A DNA stretch of 64,000 nucleotides, taken from NCBI RefSeq assembly GCF_036840915.1, contig NZ_CP085725.1, positions 434,001 to 498,000 of the forward strand, written 5' to 3'. Below the pieces are notes generated by a model. The model made no database searches, was not told the DNA's origin, and saw nothing but the letters and a program-made list of their open reading frames with translations. Shown here piece after piece: positions 26,489 to 36,461 of the stretch (position 1 is the first letter of the stretch; every line of letters starts with the position of its first letter). The DNA comes from Flavobacterium hankyongi. GTDB taxonomy: Bacteria; Bacteroidota; Bacteroidia; Flavobacteriales; Flavobacteriaceae. A program made the translations under genes and the position numbers.

Positions 26489-27814
26489 CTATTTTTTAGA
26501 GATCTTTTTAAAACTACTTTTTCCTTCTTTTTCTATTCGAAGGATGTAAATTCCATTAGAAAGATTTGATAGATTAATACTGTTTGAGTTATTATTTTCC
26601 AGTAATTTTTCTCCAATTAAATTGTAAAGAGTTAATTTTTCAACTTGTACAGAAATTTGTAAAATTTCATTTGTTGGATTTGGAAAAATAATCAAATTGT
26701 TTAGTTCTTCCTTATCTAAAGATAATACACTCTGATTTAAATGGTATGCAAGGGCATTGTTTCCACCAGACCAAACATAATCTAGGCTAGCGTCATTATT
26801 AATATTGGCGATAGCTACTTTTCCCATATTTAAACCTGTATTTTGATACATATTGATAGAAGTATTGAAATTATGAGTAGCATCATTTGCAAATATTGCA
26901 ATGTTATTCGTGAAAGAAACATATAAATCTTGCCAGCCATCTCCATTATAATCGTTGGAGTCCAAAGATATTATATTTGGTATCGAAGTCAATGTAGCTT
27001 GATAAGTCATATTACCATTTCCATTGTTTGCAAACCATTTGACTTTTCCTGCACCATTTCTACCAACAATATCAAAATCTCCGTCATTATCTATGTCGAT
27101 TGGATGTACTAAAAAATATACTTCAGGGGTTATCGAATAATAATTTGGTGAAAAAATAGCATTTCCATTATTAATATAAACAACCAAACCAGCAGTTTCT
27201 CCTGATATAATGTCTAAATCTCCATCATTGTCCATGTCTTTGGTAGCGATGTCTAAACATTCTAAAACTAACGGAGAAGTACTTGTGTTTAATATAATTT
27301 CTTTATTAAATTGACTATTACCATTATTTCTGTAAAAATCAATGGAATGTTGTCCGATAACTACAATATCGTCAAAATTGTTCTGATCAAAATCGGCTAC
27401 AATAACATCATTCAATATCATGTTATGGGAATCGATTATAGATGTTGTATAAGAGCCATTATTATTGATGAAAATTTTGACTTCATTGGTTGCTTTACCA
27501 ATGGCAACAAAATCTATTAAATTGTCATTATTGAAATTCCCAGTTGCGATTCCTCTACAAAATTCAAAGGGTTCTATGATATTAAAAGCTGAAAACGTAT
27601 GATTCGTTAGATTGTTGTAAAATCCTAATCTACCATTGGTTCCTGTAGAAGAAGTAATGATGTCATTAAAACCATCATTATTTAAATCAGAGGAAATGAT
27701 CTTGGTTATACCAGCAGTTTCAACAGCTGTGTCTATAAAATTTGCAGGGCTAATTTGCGCCTGTAATTTGAAAATTAGAACAGTTCCCAATATACAAAAA
27801 GTAATTTTTCTCAT
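26489..27814 (-). CDS. FG-GAP/VCBS repeat protein with T9SS sorting domain
   Basis: 441 residues with a signal peptide (residues 1-19, ending LQAQ). About seven FG-GAP-type repeats are visible, such as SDLNNDGFNDIITS, GNFNNDNLIDFVAIG, ADFDQNNFDDIVVIG, KDMDNDGDLDIISG, IDIDNDGDFDIVG, NDYNGDGWQDLYVSF and ANINNDASLDYVWSG. They predict a calcium-binding beta-propeller. The end is a T9SS type A sorting domain (LIIFPNPTNEILQISVQ, then LTLYNLIGEKLLENN and NGIYILRIEKEG). It is expected to be a secreted or surface-attached propeller; its ligand is unknown. Confidence 0.9.
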   Translation of the reverse strand: MRKITFCILGTVLIFKLQAQISPANFIDTAVETAGITKIISSDLNNDGFNDIITSSTGTNGRLGFYNNLTNHTFSAFNIIEPFEFCRGIATGNFNNDNLIDFVAIGKATNEVKIFINNNGSYTTSIIDSHNMILNDVIVADFDQNNFDDIVVIGQHSIDFYRNNGNSQFNKEIILNTSTSPLVLECLDIATKDMDNDGDLDIISGETAGLVVYINNGNAIFSPNYYSITPEVYFLVHPIDIDNDGDFDIVGRNGAGKVKWFANNGNGNMTYQATLTSIPNIISLDSNDYNGDGWQDLYVSFTNNIAIFANDATHNFNTSINMYQNTGLNMGKVAIANINNDASLDYVWSGGNNALAYHLNQSVLSLDKEELNNLIIFPNPTNEILQISVQVEKLTLYNLIGEKLLENNNSNSINLSNLSNGIYILRIEKEGKSSFKKISKK

Positions 27815-28157
27815 GTTTTATCTCTAATTATTTAAAATACAACAGTTTGTGATTTAGCAAATATATAAAAGTTATTCTTACAAATTTTTTACAAATTTTA
27901 TAGACTACAATTTGAGAAGTTTCGTAACTGAATATTATTTTTTCTTGTTCAGTAGTTGAAGTTGCTAAAATTTATAAATTCTCTTTGATTCTAAATAAAA
28001 AAGAAGAAAATTAAGTGTAGAAGGAAAAGAATATATCGTTTATGATGATTACGTAATGCACTTCCGCTTCGATCTATAATTTTTTGAATAGAAAATAATA
28101 TAGGTTCGAGTTAATTTATCTCGCATTTTTTTTATCTTGTAAATAAATTTAAAAAGT
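27815..28157. other. 343-nt gap holding a duplicated ychF tail
   Basis: Apart from the 72-nt ychF-like fragment at 28008-28079 this stretch is AT-rich, without a clear promoter box, repeat or RNA feature. Confidence 0.7.
28008..28079 (+). pseudogene. 3'-terminal fragment of a second ychF
   Basis: The 24 codons to the TAA encode KLSVEGKEYIVYDDYVMHFR and then FDL. The intact YchF ends KLRVEGKEYIVKDGDVMHFR and then FNV. By my count 17 of 23 residues and 56 of 72 bases agree with the end of the intact gene, including several synonymous differences. No other part of ychF precedes it. It is thus a relic of a diverged copy, not a recent tandem duplication. Confidence 0.8.
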
Positions 28158-28682
28158 ATGAAAATAGTTGCCTTTGGAGGAAGTAATAGTAAAAACTCAA
28201 TAAATAAAAAATTAGCTACCTATGCTTCAACTTTATTTAATGATGCTTTAGTAGAAATTCTAGATTTAAATGATTTTGCATTACCACTTTTTAGTGTCGA
28301 TTTGGAAAAACAAATTGGACAGCCACAGTTAGCTAAGGATTTTTTGAATAAAATTACTTCTGCAGATTTTTTAGTGGTTTCATTAGCTGAGAACAATGGA
28401 AACTATTCGGCAGCATTTAAAAATTTGTTTGATTGGTCTTCCAGACAAGCTAAAGAGGTTTTTCAACAAAAACCAATGCTATTAATGGCTACATCACCAG
28501 GAGGTAGAGGAGGAGCTACAGTTTTAGAAATTGCTAAAAATGCTTTCCCAAGATTTGGAGCTGATATTAAAGGAACATTTTCATTACCAAGTTTTAATGA
28601 TAATTTTGATATAGAGAATTTAAAAATTTCTAATTCTGAATTAGATTCTCAATTAAGGGAGCTTGTAGCTGAAATAATCTAA
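28158..28682 (+). CDS. NADPH-dependent FMN reductase family protein
   Basis: 174 residues. A flavodoxin-like fold is suggested by FGGSNSKNSINKKLA (phosphate-binding loop near residues 5-20), VVSLAENNGNYSAAFKNLFD at about 75-95 and LLMATSPGGRGGATVLE at about 113-130. This is the pattern of the small NAD(P)H:flavin/quinone oxidoreductases (FMN_red). It is cytoplasmic. The natural electron acceptor cannot be told from sequence. A strong bidirectional terminator follows. Confidence 0.88.
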   Translation: MKIVAFGGSNSKNSINKKLATYASTLFNDALVEILDLNDFALPLFSVDLEKQIGQPQLAKDFLNKITSADFLVVSLAENNGNYSAAFKNLFDWSSRQAKEVFQQKPMLLMATSPGGRGGATVLEIAKNAFPRFGADIKGTFSLPSFNDNFDIENLKISNSELDSQLRELVAEII

Positions 28683-28686
28683 TCAT

Positions 28687-28719
28687 AAAAAAGCCTTCAA
28701 ATTATTGAAGGCTTTTTTT
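28687..28719. terminator. bidirectional terminator
   Basis: AAAAAAGCCTTCAA and TTGAAGGCTTTTTT form a 14-bp perfect stem with an ATTA loop, between two converging genes. Confidence 0.92.
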
Positions 28720-28730
28720 AAATGAATATT

Positions 28731-29090
28731 TTAATTTTTTTGCTTGTCTTTTTCTTCAGGAGATATTTTTTTCCAATCACCTTCCAAATCTTCTCCAATT
28801 CTAATCATTTCAATATCTAATTTTGTTTCATTACCAAAGCCTGAGGCTTCACTATAATAGTAACCATCTAATGATATTCCTAACATATATTTGTTATCTA
28901 CAAGATTATTAATGGCAATGGAAAATTTACCATCTTTATCGGATACACAATTATTTATCACATCTTTTTCAGTAATTATTACACCTGAAAGTGGTTTTTT
29001 ACTACTGTCGTGAATTATGCCTGTTATAATTTGGGAATATCCGTTGGTAATTCCTAAAATAAGCAAAACTAAAAATAGTATTTTTTTCAT
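28731..29090 (-). CDS. small exported protein with carboxypeptidase-like regulatory domain
   Basis: 119 residues with a signal peptide (ending NGYSQ). Residues 21-95 form one carboxypeptidase-regulatory-like repeat (ITGIIHDSSKKPLSGVIITE, then CVSDKDGKFSIAI). The C-terminal tail is charged. It starts 8 nt after the TonB receptor stop, so it is the second gene of that operon. Such small domains often accompany TonB-dependent receptors in this phylum, perhaps at the cell surface; a specific role is not known. Confidence 0.75.
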   Translation of the reverse strand: MKKILFLVLLILGITNGYSQIITGIIHDSSKKPLSGVIITEKDVINNCVSDKDGKFSIAINNLVDNKYMLGISLDGYYYSEASGFGNETKLDIEMIRIGEDLEGDWKKISPEEKDKQKN

Positions 29091-29098
29091 TCTATGAA

Positions 29099-31579
29099 TT
29101 AAAACTTAAGTCCAAGTCTTGCGTAGTAGTATGCACCACTAAAGCCCATTTGTACAGCATCCCAATATCCACCAGCTTCAACCCAATCATCTTGTTGATC
29201 AGGATATATATTAAACATATTGTTGCTTCCTAATGTAAGTTTGAAATTTTTAGATAGTTTAAAGCCTAAAGTTAAATCGGTAACAATTTTAGGGTCATAT
29301 GTGTCAGTTGCAGCTTTAATTTGGTTGTCAAATGAACCATAATCAGCAACATCCTCATATACTTGATAATCCAATAATTTAACTTCACTAAATCTAGTAA
29401 ATGCAAGGCCTGCATCAAACCATTTTCTGCCGTAATTTAAATTTAAAGCAAACTTATTTTTTGGTGCTGAAGCTAATAAAAAGGCTTTATCTCTCTCCCC
29501 AAAGAATGTTTGTTCATCTAAATTATGATTCTTTACTTTAGAAATTTTCATTTCATTTATATTACCTACGAATGTAGCTCCAAAATTAGATTCACCAAAT
29601 TTTTTCTTCCACGATAATACAAGATCAATACCTTTTGTTTTTGTATCTGCACCATTTACGAAAAATTGAGCTTGATCTACACCTAAGCCTAAAGAAGATG
29701 CATCAAAATAGCCTGTTAAAACAATTCTGTCTTTTACGTTAATCATATATCCATCAATTGTTGCTGTAAAATTTCCAAAATTTGCTGTTGCTCCAAATGA
29801 TGTATTTATAGCTTTTTCTTCGTTTAGTTTTTCTATACCAAAAGCTCTTGTAACTGAACTTTCATTATTTGCTAATAAAATTTCAGAAGCACCAGAGCTG
29901 CTAAAGTTTGTAAAACTAGTGTTGTAATAAATTTGCGCTAATGAAGGTGCTCTAAATCCTGAGCTTATTGAAGCTCTTAAATTTATTTTACTTGTGATTT
30001 TAAGCCTAGAGGCTATTTTTCCGTTTAAAGTACTTCCAAAATCACTATAGTTTTCAAAACGAGCTGCGCCACTAATTAGTAATCTTTCTGTAATATCAAA
30101 TTCAGCATCAGCATAAAAAGAGATGTTTGAACGAGTCTCATTAACTTCATTTTTAGGACTATATCCAGGGAAACCTTGTGATCCACCTGGTCTCGGATTA
30201 CCACTAACAGGATCAATAGGAGCAGATTGTGTTGAAGGATCAGTTATTACATTGCCGTTTGTATCATAAGTTGCGTACGATCCAACTTCACCAGCAAAAA
30301 TTTCGAATCTTTCTAATCTGTATTCAGCTCCAAAAGCTAAATTCATCCCTTTTAAAACTGAGTCATAATTTTTTGAAAAATCAAGGTTAATTGTGTTTTG
30401 GCTTAAGCTATGTCCTCCAGCATCAAACTCTCTCGGAGAATTACCTTCTAATGATGCATTTAAAGTTCCTTTTATTCTATAGTCGAAAATGTTTTTCCCA
30501 TAAGTATTACTTAAATCCATTTTCCATCCCTTGTCAGATTTTCTTCTAAAACCAACAGCAATAGAATTATCAACAATGTTTGATGTAATTCTAGGAGTAA
30601 ATCCTCCAGGATAAATTGATTCTACAACTCTTTCTCCATCATTTCTTGTGAAAGCGTAAGCGTCAGTATCTCTGTAGTTTCTTCCTCCAAAAGCATAAAA
30701 ATCTAGTTTGTCACAAATTGGAACTGATAGATTTGCCATTATGTTGGCACTCATGATTTCGGCTTCTCCAAAGCCTTTTCTAAAGTCAAAACCAGGACGT
30801 AATGTTTTTTCCTTATTTAAAAATTCTGTGGTAAAGTTTACAAAACCACCTTTTTTACCAAGAGAAACACCATAGTTTGCTCCAACTTTTACAGAGTTTC
30901 CATCAAAACGTTTGTTTTTTCCAAATGAATTTCCATTACCGTTTTGATCTAACCTAAAGCCCTTGGTATTAGCAGTTCCTAATGGAAAATCTCCATCTGC
31001 TTTTGTATTATAAGCCCCATAAGTAATGGCTCCGTTGAGTTCATTAACATTGTCATTAAGGACAATATTGATTACTCCAGAAATAGCATCTGAACCGTAT
31101 TGTGCTGATGCTCCATCACGTAAAATTTCAATTCTCTTAATGGCAGAAGCTGGTATTGTATTCAAATCAGTTCCAGTGTTTCCACGACCTCTAGTACCAA
31201 ATAGATTTATTAATGAAGATTGATGTCTTCTTTTTCCATTGATTAAGACTAAAGTTTGATCTGGTCCCATACCTCTTAAAGATGCTGGATCTACGTGATC
31301 TGCCCCATCAGATCCCGATTGTTTGTTAGCATTAAAAGAAGGAGCAACATATTGAAGTAACTCATTAATCTCTATTTTACCACTTTGAGTCGTTACGTCT
31401 TTAACATTAATAATATCAATTGGAACAGCAGAATTTACAACAGTTCGTTTTGAATTTCTTGAGCCAACTGTTTGGATTGTGACTTCTTCTAATTCTTTAG
31501 TTTGTTCTTTTTCCTGATCTTGCGAGTACGCATAGGATACACACAGTAAGAGAAAGGATAAATTGATTAGTTTTTTCAT
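29099..31579 (-). CDS. TonB-dependent receptor
   Basis: 826 residues with a signal peptide (ending SYAYSQ). A plug domain at about 40-170 shows NELLQYVAPSFNANKQ, SLRGMGPDQTLVLINGKRRH and IKRIEILRDGASAQYGSDAISGVINIVL. The rest is a 22-strand-type beta-barrel ending in aromatic YYYARLGLKF, the outer-membrane insertion signal. It lacks the N-terminal carboxypeptidase-like domain of SusC proteins and no SusD is adjacent, so a glycan role is not indicated. The substrate (siderophore, metal complex, peptide) cannot be read from sequence. Confidence 0.93.
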   Translation of the reverse strand: MKKLINLSFLLLCVSYAYSQDQEKEQTKELEEVTIQTVGSRNSKRTVVNSAVPIDIINVKDVTTQSGKIEINELLQYVAPSFNANKQSGSDGADHVDPASLRGMGPDQTLVLINGKRRHQSSLINLFGTRGRGNTGTDLNTIPASAIKRIEILRDGASAQYGSDAISGVINIVLNDNVNELNGAITYGAYNTKADGDFPLGTANTKGFRLDQNGNGNSFGKNKRFDGNSVKVGANYGVSLGKKGGFVNFTTEFLNKEKTLRPGFDFRKGFGEAEIMSANIMANLSVPICDKLDFYAFGGRNYRDTDAYAFTRNDGERVVESIYPGGFTPRITSNIVDNSIAVGFRRKSDKGWKMDLSNTYGKNIFDYRIKGTLNASLEGNSPREFDAGGHSLSQNTINLDFSKNYDSVLKGMNLAFGAEYRLERFEIFAGEVGSYATYDTNGNVITDPSTQSAPIDPVSGNPRPGGSQGFPGYSPKNEVNETRSNISFYADAEFDITERLLISGAARFENYSDFGSTLNGKIASRLKITSKINLRASISSGFRAPSLAQIYYNTSFTNFSSSGASEILLANNESSVTRAFGIEKLNEEKAINTSFGATANFGNFTATIDGYMINVKDRIVLTGYFDASSLGLGVDQAQFFVNGADTKTKGIDLVLSWKKKFGESNFGATFVGNINEMKISKVKNHNLDEQTFFGERDKAFLLASAPKNKFALNLNYGRKWFDAGLAFTRFSEVKLLDYQVYEDVADYGSFDNQIKAATDTYDPKIVTDLTLGFKLSKNFKLTLGSNNMFNIYPDQQDDWVEAGGYWDAVQMGFSGAYYYARLGLKF

Positions 31580-31763
31580 AAAATGTTTGTTTAGTTTAAG
31601 CTAATGTATGTATTTTTTTAACATATTTTAACAAATTATTCGTGATTTTATAAGATAAAAATTGTTAATAAATGAATCTAGTGGTTTCTTAATAACTTTC
31701 GGTGTGGTCTATTTCATTTTAGGCTCATTTCTATTATATTAGCAAAAAATCCAAAAACTAGTT

Positions 31764-33626
31764 ATGCTGGAGCAAAATCAATATACCGAAGACAATATAC
31801 GTTCTCTCGACTGGAAGGAACATATCCGTATGCGTCCTGGTATGTACATTGGTAAATTAGGTGATGGTTCGTCGCCAGATGATGGGATTTACATTCTGTT
31901 AAAAGAGGTTCTTGACAACTGTATCGATGAATTCGTAATGGGTGCTGGTAAAACTATCGAAGTTACTCTCAAGGATCGAATGGTGACCGTACGTGATTAC
32001 GGACGTGGTATTCCTTTAGGAAAAGTTGTCGATGTAGTTTCTAAAATGAATACTGGAGGTAAGTATGACTCAAAGGCCTTTAAAAAATCTGTTGGTTTAA
32101 ATGGAGTAGGTACCAAGGCTGTTAATGCACTTTCTACTTTCTTTCGTGTAGAATCTGTTCGTGATGACCAACAAAAAGCAGCCGAATTTTCTGCGGGTAA
32201 CCTTACCCTTGAAGAAGAAGTTATAACCACAACAAAACGCAAAGGGACAAAGGTCTCTTTCGTAGCTGATGATACTATTTTTAAGCATTACAAATACCGT
32301 AATGAATATATCGTAAAAATGCTTAAAAACTATTGTTACCTAAACACAGGATTAACGATAGTTTATAATGGTGAAAAGTTCTATTCTGATAATGGATTAA
32401 AAGATTTATTAGAAGAAACAATTTCTGAAGAAGATATGCAATATCCAATTATTCACTTACGTGGTGATGATATCGAAATTGCGATGACACATAGTAAGAG
32501 TCAGTATTCCGAAGAATATTATTCATTCGTTAACGGACAAAACACGACACAAGGAGGAACGCATTTGGGCGCTTTTCGTGAGGCTATTGTAAGAACGATA
32601 AAGGAGTTTTATAATAAACCTTTTGAAGCTTCTGATATTCGTAAATCAATTGTTTCTGCGATTTCTGTAAAAGTTGAAGAGCCAGTTTTCGAATCACAAA
32701 CCAAAACCAAATTAGGTTCGACTGACATTGGTCCAAATGGTCCATCGGTACGTACATTTGTAAACGATTTTATTAAAACGAATCTTGATAATTTTTTACA
32801 TAAAAACCCTGAAGTAGCTGATTTATTACTTCGTAAAATCCTTCAGGCTGAACGCGAACGTAAAGAACTTTCGGGAATTAGAAAATTAGCCAAAGAACGT
32901 GCTAAAAAGGCAAGTTTACACAATAAAAAATTACGTGATTGTCGTGTACATTTAACTGATGCTAAGAATCCACGAAGTTTAGAAAGTACATTATTTATTA
33001 CCGAGGGAGACTCAGCTTCGGGTTCAATTACTAAATCACGTGATGTAAATACACAAGCTGTATTTAGTTTGCGTGGTAAGCCATTGAATACCTACGGAAT
33101 GACAAAGAAAATTGTGTACGAAAACGAGGAATTCAACTTACTTCAAGCGGCTTTGAATATCGAAGAAAGCATGGAAGATTTACGTTATAACAATATTGTA
33201 ATTGCTACCGATGCTGATGTTGATGGTATGCATATTCGTTTGTTATTGATTACGTTTTTCTTGCAGTTTTTCCCTGAAATTATCAAAGAAGGACATTTGT
33301 ATATTTTGCAAACGCCGTTGTTCCGTGTGCGTAATAAGAAAGAAACGATTTATTGTTACAGCGATGATGAGCGTAGAGCAGCTATTGATAAATTAAAACC
33401 AAAACCAGAGATTACACGATTCAAAGGATTAGGGGAAATTTCACCTGATGAGTTCAAACATTTTATTGGAGAAGACATTCGATTGGATCCAGTAATGTTG
33501 GACAAAGCGACTTCTATTGAAAAACTATTGGAATTCTATATGGGTAAAAATACGCCAGACCGCCAAGAGTTTATCATCAAGAATTTGAAAGTGGAGTTGG
33601 ATACCGTTGAAGAATTAACATCTTAA
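31764..33626 (+). CDS. parE: DNA topoisomerase IV subunit B
   Basis: 620 residues. ParE is the ATPase subunit of topoisomerase IV, which unlinks daughter chromosomes. The GHKL ATP site is intact ([16 protein letters not shown], then VRDYGRGIP and [14 protein letters not shown]), followed by the transducer domain and the TOPRIM domain with [11 protein letters not shown] at about 412 and [12 protein letters not shown] at about 480 (metal-binding Asp). The C-terminus ends [12 protein letters not shown]. parC follows 64 nt later, the standard Bacteroidota pair. It is called parE rather than gyrB because the partner A subunit is the ParC-like form of this phylum. Confidence 0.95.
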   Translation: MLEQNQYTEDNIRSLDWKEHIRMRPGMYIGKLGDGSSPDDGIYILLKEVLDNCIDEFVMGAGKTIEVTLKDRMVTVRDYGRGIPLGKVVDVVSKMNTGGKYDSKAFKKSVGLNGVGTKAVNALSTFFRVESVRDDQQKAAEFSAGNLTLEEEVITTTKRKGTKVSFVADDTIFKHYKYRNEYIVKMLKNYCYLNTGLTIVYNGEKFYSDNGLKDLLEETISEEDMQYPIIHLRGDDIEIAMTHSKSQYSEEYYSFVNGQNTTQGGTHLGAFREAIVRTIKEFYNKPFEASDIRKSIVSAISVKVEEPVFESQTKTKLGSTDIGPNGPSVRTFVNDFIKTNLDNFLHKNPEVADLLLRKILQAERERKELSGIRKLAKERAKKASLHNKKLRDCRVHLTDAKNPRSLESTLFITEGDSASGSITKSRDVNTQAVFSLRGKPLNTYGMTKKIVYENEEFNLLQAALNIEESMEDLRYNNIVIATDADVDGMHIRLLLITFFLQFFPEIIKEGHLYILQTPLFRVRNKKETIYCYSDDERRAAIDKLKPKPEITRFKGLGEISPDEFKHFIGEDIRLDPVMLDKATSIEKLLEFYMGKNTPDRQEFIIKNLKVELDTVEELTS

Positions 33627-33634
33627 AGTTTATG

Positions 33635-33685
33635 GTTCACAGTTCACAGAATTTTCTGTTAGCTGTTAGCTGTTAGCTGTTAACT
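33635..33685. repeat. two different 7-bp tandem repeats between parE and parC
   Basis: GTTCACA is present twice (33635-33648), then about 7 nt, then CTGTTAG three times plus a CTGTTAA variant (33656-33685). They fill nearly the whole 64-nt gap and stop 5 nt before the parC ATG. Copy number could vary by slippage and change parC translation. Confidence 0.85.
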
Positions 33686-33690
33686 AAATT

Positions 33691-36402
33691 ATGAGCGAAG
33701 AAAACGAAAATATAAACGAAGAAGAATTAACACCTCAAGACGATAATTTATCTGAAGAAAACACTTCAGAGGAAGGTCATTTTGAAGGCGAACATTTTTA
33801 CGACCAAGACGAAGAAAATCCAGAAGCAACCATAACCAAAGTTACAGGAATGTATAAGGATTGGTTCTTAGATTATGCTTCTTATGTAATTTTGGAACGT
33901 GCCGTACCCGCTATTGAAGACGGTTTCAAACCCGTGCAGCGTCGTATTATGCACTCGATGAAAGAGTTGGATGATGGTCGCTATAACAAAGTAGCCAATG
34001 TGGTAGGACACACCATGCAGTATCACCCTCACGGAGATGCGAGTATTGGTGATGCTATGGTGCAAATTGGTCAAAAAGATTTATTGATTGACACTCAAGG
34101 AAACTGGGGTAATATCCTAACTGGTGATGGAGCAGCAGCGTCACGTTATATTGAGGCGCGTTTAAGTAAGTTTGCGCTTGAAGTTTTATACTCTCCTAAA
34201 ATCACCGAATGGGGTTTGTCGTATGATGGTCGTCGTGCAGAACCCATCAATCTTCCTGTAAAGTTTCCGCTGTTGTTAGCACAGGGTGGAGAAGGGATCG
34301 CCGTAGGTTTATCAACTAAAATTTTGCCTCACAATTTTAATGAATTGATTGATGCGTCGATTAAAATCTTAAAAAATAAACCATTTACAATATTTCCAGA
34401 TTTTCCAACAGCTGGAATCGCTGATGTGTCTAATTACAATGATGGTATGCGCGGTGGACGTGTTCGTGTTCGTGCCAAAATTTCGCAGTTAGACAAGCAA
34501 ACGTTGGTTATTACTCAAATTCCGTTTTCAACCAATACCACTTCATTGATTGATAGTATTTTGAAAGCCAATGATAAAGGGAAAATCAAAATCAAGAAAA
34601 TTGAAGATAATACAGCAGCCGAGGTTGAAATTTTAATTCACCTTCCGCCTGGCGTTTCACCTGATAAAACAATCGATGCCTTATATGCTTTCACGGCGTG
34701 TGAAACTTCCATTGCACCTTTAGGTTGTGTGATTGAGGATAACAAACCGTTATTTATTGGTGCTTCGGAAATGTTGAAGATTTCAACCGATAGAACCGTT
34801 GATTTATTGCGTCAGGAATTGGAAATTCAATTGAAGGAATTACAAGAAAAGTGGCATTTCTCTACTTTGGAAAAAATCTTCATTCGTGAAGAAATGTATA
34901 TCGACTTCAAATTATATTCTGATAAGGAATCCTTGTATGAATACATGTATAAACGTTTCGAACCATTTAAGAAGTTATTAGTTCGAGATATTGTTGATGA
35001 AGATTTACAACGTCTAACCCAAATCCCGATGATTCGTATTACGCGTTTCGACTCTGATAAGGCGGATGATGCTATTGCGAAGTTGGAATCTGAAATGGAA
35101 CAAGTAAAACATCATTTGGCCAATCTGATTGATTTTGCGATTGATTATTTTGCTCGTTTGAAAGAGAAATATGGAAAAGGACGTGAACGTCAAACCGAGA
35201 TTAGAAACTTTGATACTATTGAAGCAACTAAGGTTGTATTACGTAATACCAAATTGTATGTAAATAAAGAAGAAGGTTTTATTGGTACTGGCTTAAAGAA
35301 AGACGAATATGTTGCTGATTGTTCTGATATTGACGATGTGATTTGTTTCCTCCGCAATGGGAAAATGGTCATTACCAAAGTAGATGAAAAGAAATTCATT
35401 GGCAAAGACATTATTCACATTGCCGTTTTTGATAAAAACGATAAGCGAACGATTTATAATATGATTTATCGTGATGGTAAATCAGGCCCTTCATTTATTA
35501 AACGATTCAATGTTTCGGGAGTAACTCGTGATAAAGAATACGATTTAACACAAGAAAAAGCTGGATCGCAAGTATTGTATTTTTCTGCCAATCCAAATGG
35601 TGAAGCCGAAACAGTAACCATTTTATTACGTCAAGTAGGAAGCGTTAAAAAGCTGAAATGGGATGTTGATTTTGCAGAAATCATGATTAAAGGACGTGCT
35701 TCTAAAGGAAACACGGTTTCAAAATATCCTATCAAAAAAATTGAACTGAAAGAGAAAGGAATTTCAACTTTGCGTCCACGTAAGGTTTGGTTCGATGATA
35801 CAGTACAACGTTTGAATGTTGATGGACGAGGAGAGTTGTTAGGTGAATTCAGACCTAATGATCGATTATTGATTATTAATCAATCAGGAAAGTTAAAAAC
35901 TATTATCCCGGAATTGACTACCCATTTTGATGAGGACATGATTATCCTTGAAAAATGGCATCCTAAGAAACCTATTTCGGCGATTTATTATGACGGAGAA
36001 AAAGAACGCTACTTTATTAAACGTTTCTTAGTTGAAAACGAAAACAAAGAAGAAATTTTCATAACTGAACATGAAAAATCTCAGTTAGAAATAGTTTCGA
36101 CCGATTGGCGCCCAGTAGCTGAAATTGTTTTTGTGAAGAGTAAAGGAGTTCAAAAAGAGAACCAAACCATCGATATGGAACAGTTCATAGCTGTGAAAGG
36201 AATCAAGGCGTTAGGTAATCAATTAACTACTGATAAATTAAAACAAGTCAACTTGCTGGAATCACTTCCTTATGAAGAGCCAATAGAGGTAATTCCTGAG
36301 GAAATAGAAGTTAACGAATCTTCTTCTGAGGAAGGGACTGAGCTAACGGATTACAATATCAGTCTGGATGACGATGGTCAAATCACATTAACTTTAGAAT
36401 AA
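33691..36402 (+). CDS. parC: DNA topoisomerase IV subunit A
   Basis: 903 residues. The acidic N-terminal extension (about 1-48) precedes the winged-helix domain. The catalytic Tyr is Tyr153 in GAAASRYIEARL. The quinolone-determining loop reads YHPHGDASIGDAM; at the positions equivalent to E. coli ParC Ser80 and Glu84 it has Ala117 and Asp121 by my alignment. The tower, coiled-coil gate and a divergent C-terminal beta-pinwheel follow (GTGLKKDEYVADCSDIDDVI and similar blades). The acidic tail ends DDDGQITLTLE. It forms the A2B2 enzyme with parE upstream. The terminator lies 8 nt after the stop. Confidence 0.94.
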   Translation: MSEENENINEEELTPQDDNLSEENTSEEGHFEGEHFYDQDEENPEATITKVTGMYKDWFLDYASYVILERAVPAIEDGFKPVQRRIMHSMKELDDGRYNKVANVVGHTMQYHPHGDASIGDAMVQIGQKDLLIDTQGNWGNILTGDGAAASRYIEARLSKFALEVLYSPKITEWGLSYDGRRAEPINLPVKFPLLLAQGGEGIAVGLSTKILPHNFNELIDASIKILKNKPFTIFPDFPTAGIADVSNYNDGMRGGRVRVRAKISQLDKQTLVITQIPFSTNTTSLIDSILKANDKGKIKIKKIEDNTAAEVEILIHLPPGVSPDKTIDALYAFTACETSIAPLGCVIEDNKPLFIGASEMLKISTDRTVDLLRQELEIQLKELQEKWHFSTLEKIFIREEMYIDFKLYSDKESLYEYMYKRFEPFKKLLVRDIVDEDLQRLTQIPMIRITRFDSDKADDAIAKLESEMEQVKHHLANLIDFAIDYFARLKEKYGKGRERQTEIRNFDTIEATKVVLRNTKLYVNKEEGFIGTGLKKDEYVADCSDIDDVICFLRNGKMVITKVDEKKFIGKDIIHIAVFDKNDKRTIYNMIYRDGKSGPSFIKRFNVSGVTRDKEYDLTQEKAGSQVLYFSANPNGEAETVTILLRQVGSVKKLKWDVDFAEIMIKGRASKGNTVSKYPIKKIELKEKGISTLRPRKVWFDDTVQRLNVDGRGELLGEFRPNDRLLIINQSGKLKTIIPELTTHFDEDMIILEKWHPKKPISAIYYDGEKERYFIKRFLVENENKEEIFITEHEKSQLEIVSTDWRPVAEIVFVKSKGVQKENQTIDMEQFIAVKGIKALGNQLTTDKLKQVNLLESLPYEEPIEVIPEEIEVNESSSEEGTELTDYNISLDDDGQITLTLE

Positions 36403-36410
36403 GTTTTAAG

Positions 36411-36443
36411 AAAATAGTAACAGTTTACGCTGTTACTATTTTT
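36411..36443 (+). terminator. intrinsic terminator of parC, abutting the next promoter
   Basis: AAAATAGTAACAG and CTGTTACTATTTT form a 13-bp perfect stem with the loop TTTACG and a T-tract. The -7 box of the next transcription unit begins at base 36444. Confidence 0.88.
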
Positions 36444-36451
36444 TATATTTG
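36444..36451 (+). promoter_or_regulatory. -7 box of the copper-cluster promoter
   Basis: TATATTTG is 10 nt upstream of the ATG at 36462. No clear TTG at -33 exists; that position is occupied by the terminator stem. The missing -33 element suggests a promoter that needs an activator. Confidence 0.5.
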
Positions 36452-36461
36452 CTCATACGAA

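Noticed and set aside
26489..27814. FG-GAP protein as part of the RHS toxin locus
   Set aside because: It has its own signal and sorting domain and is separated by ychF on the opposite strand; shared FG-GAP repeats are common in this phylum.
33635..33685. CRISPR-like array
   Set aside because: Units are 7 nt, directly adjoining, without spacers.
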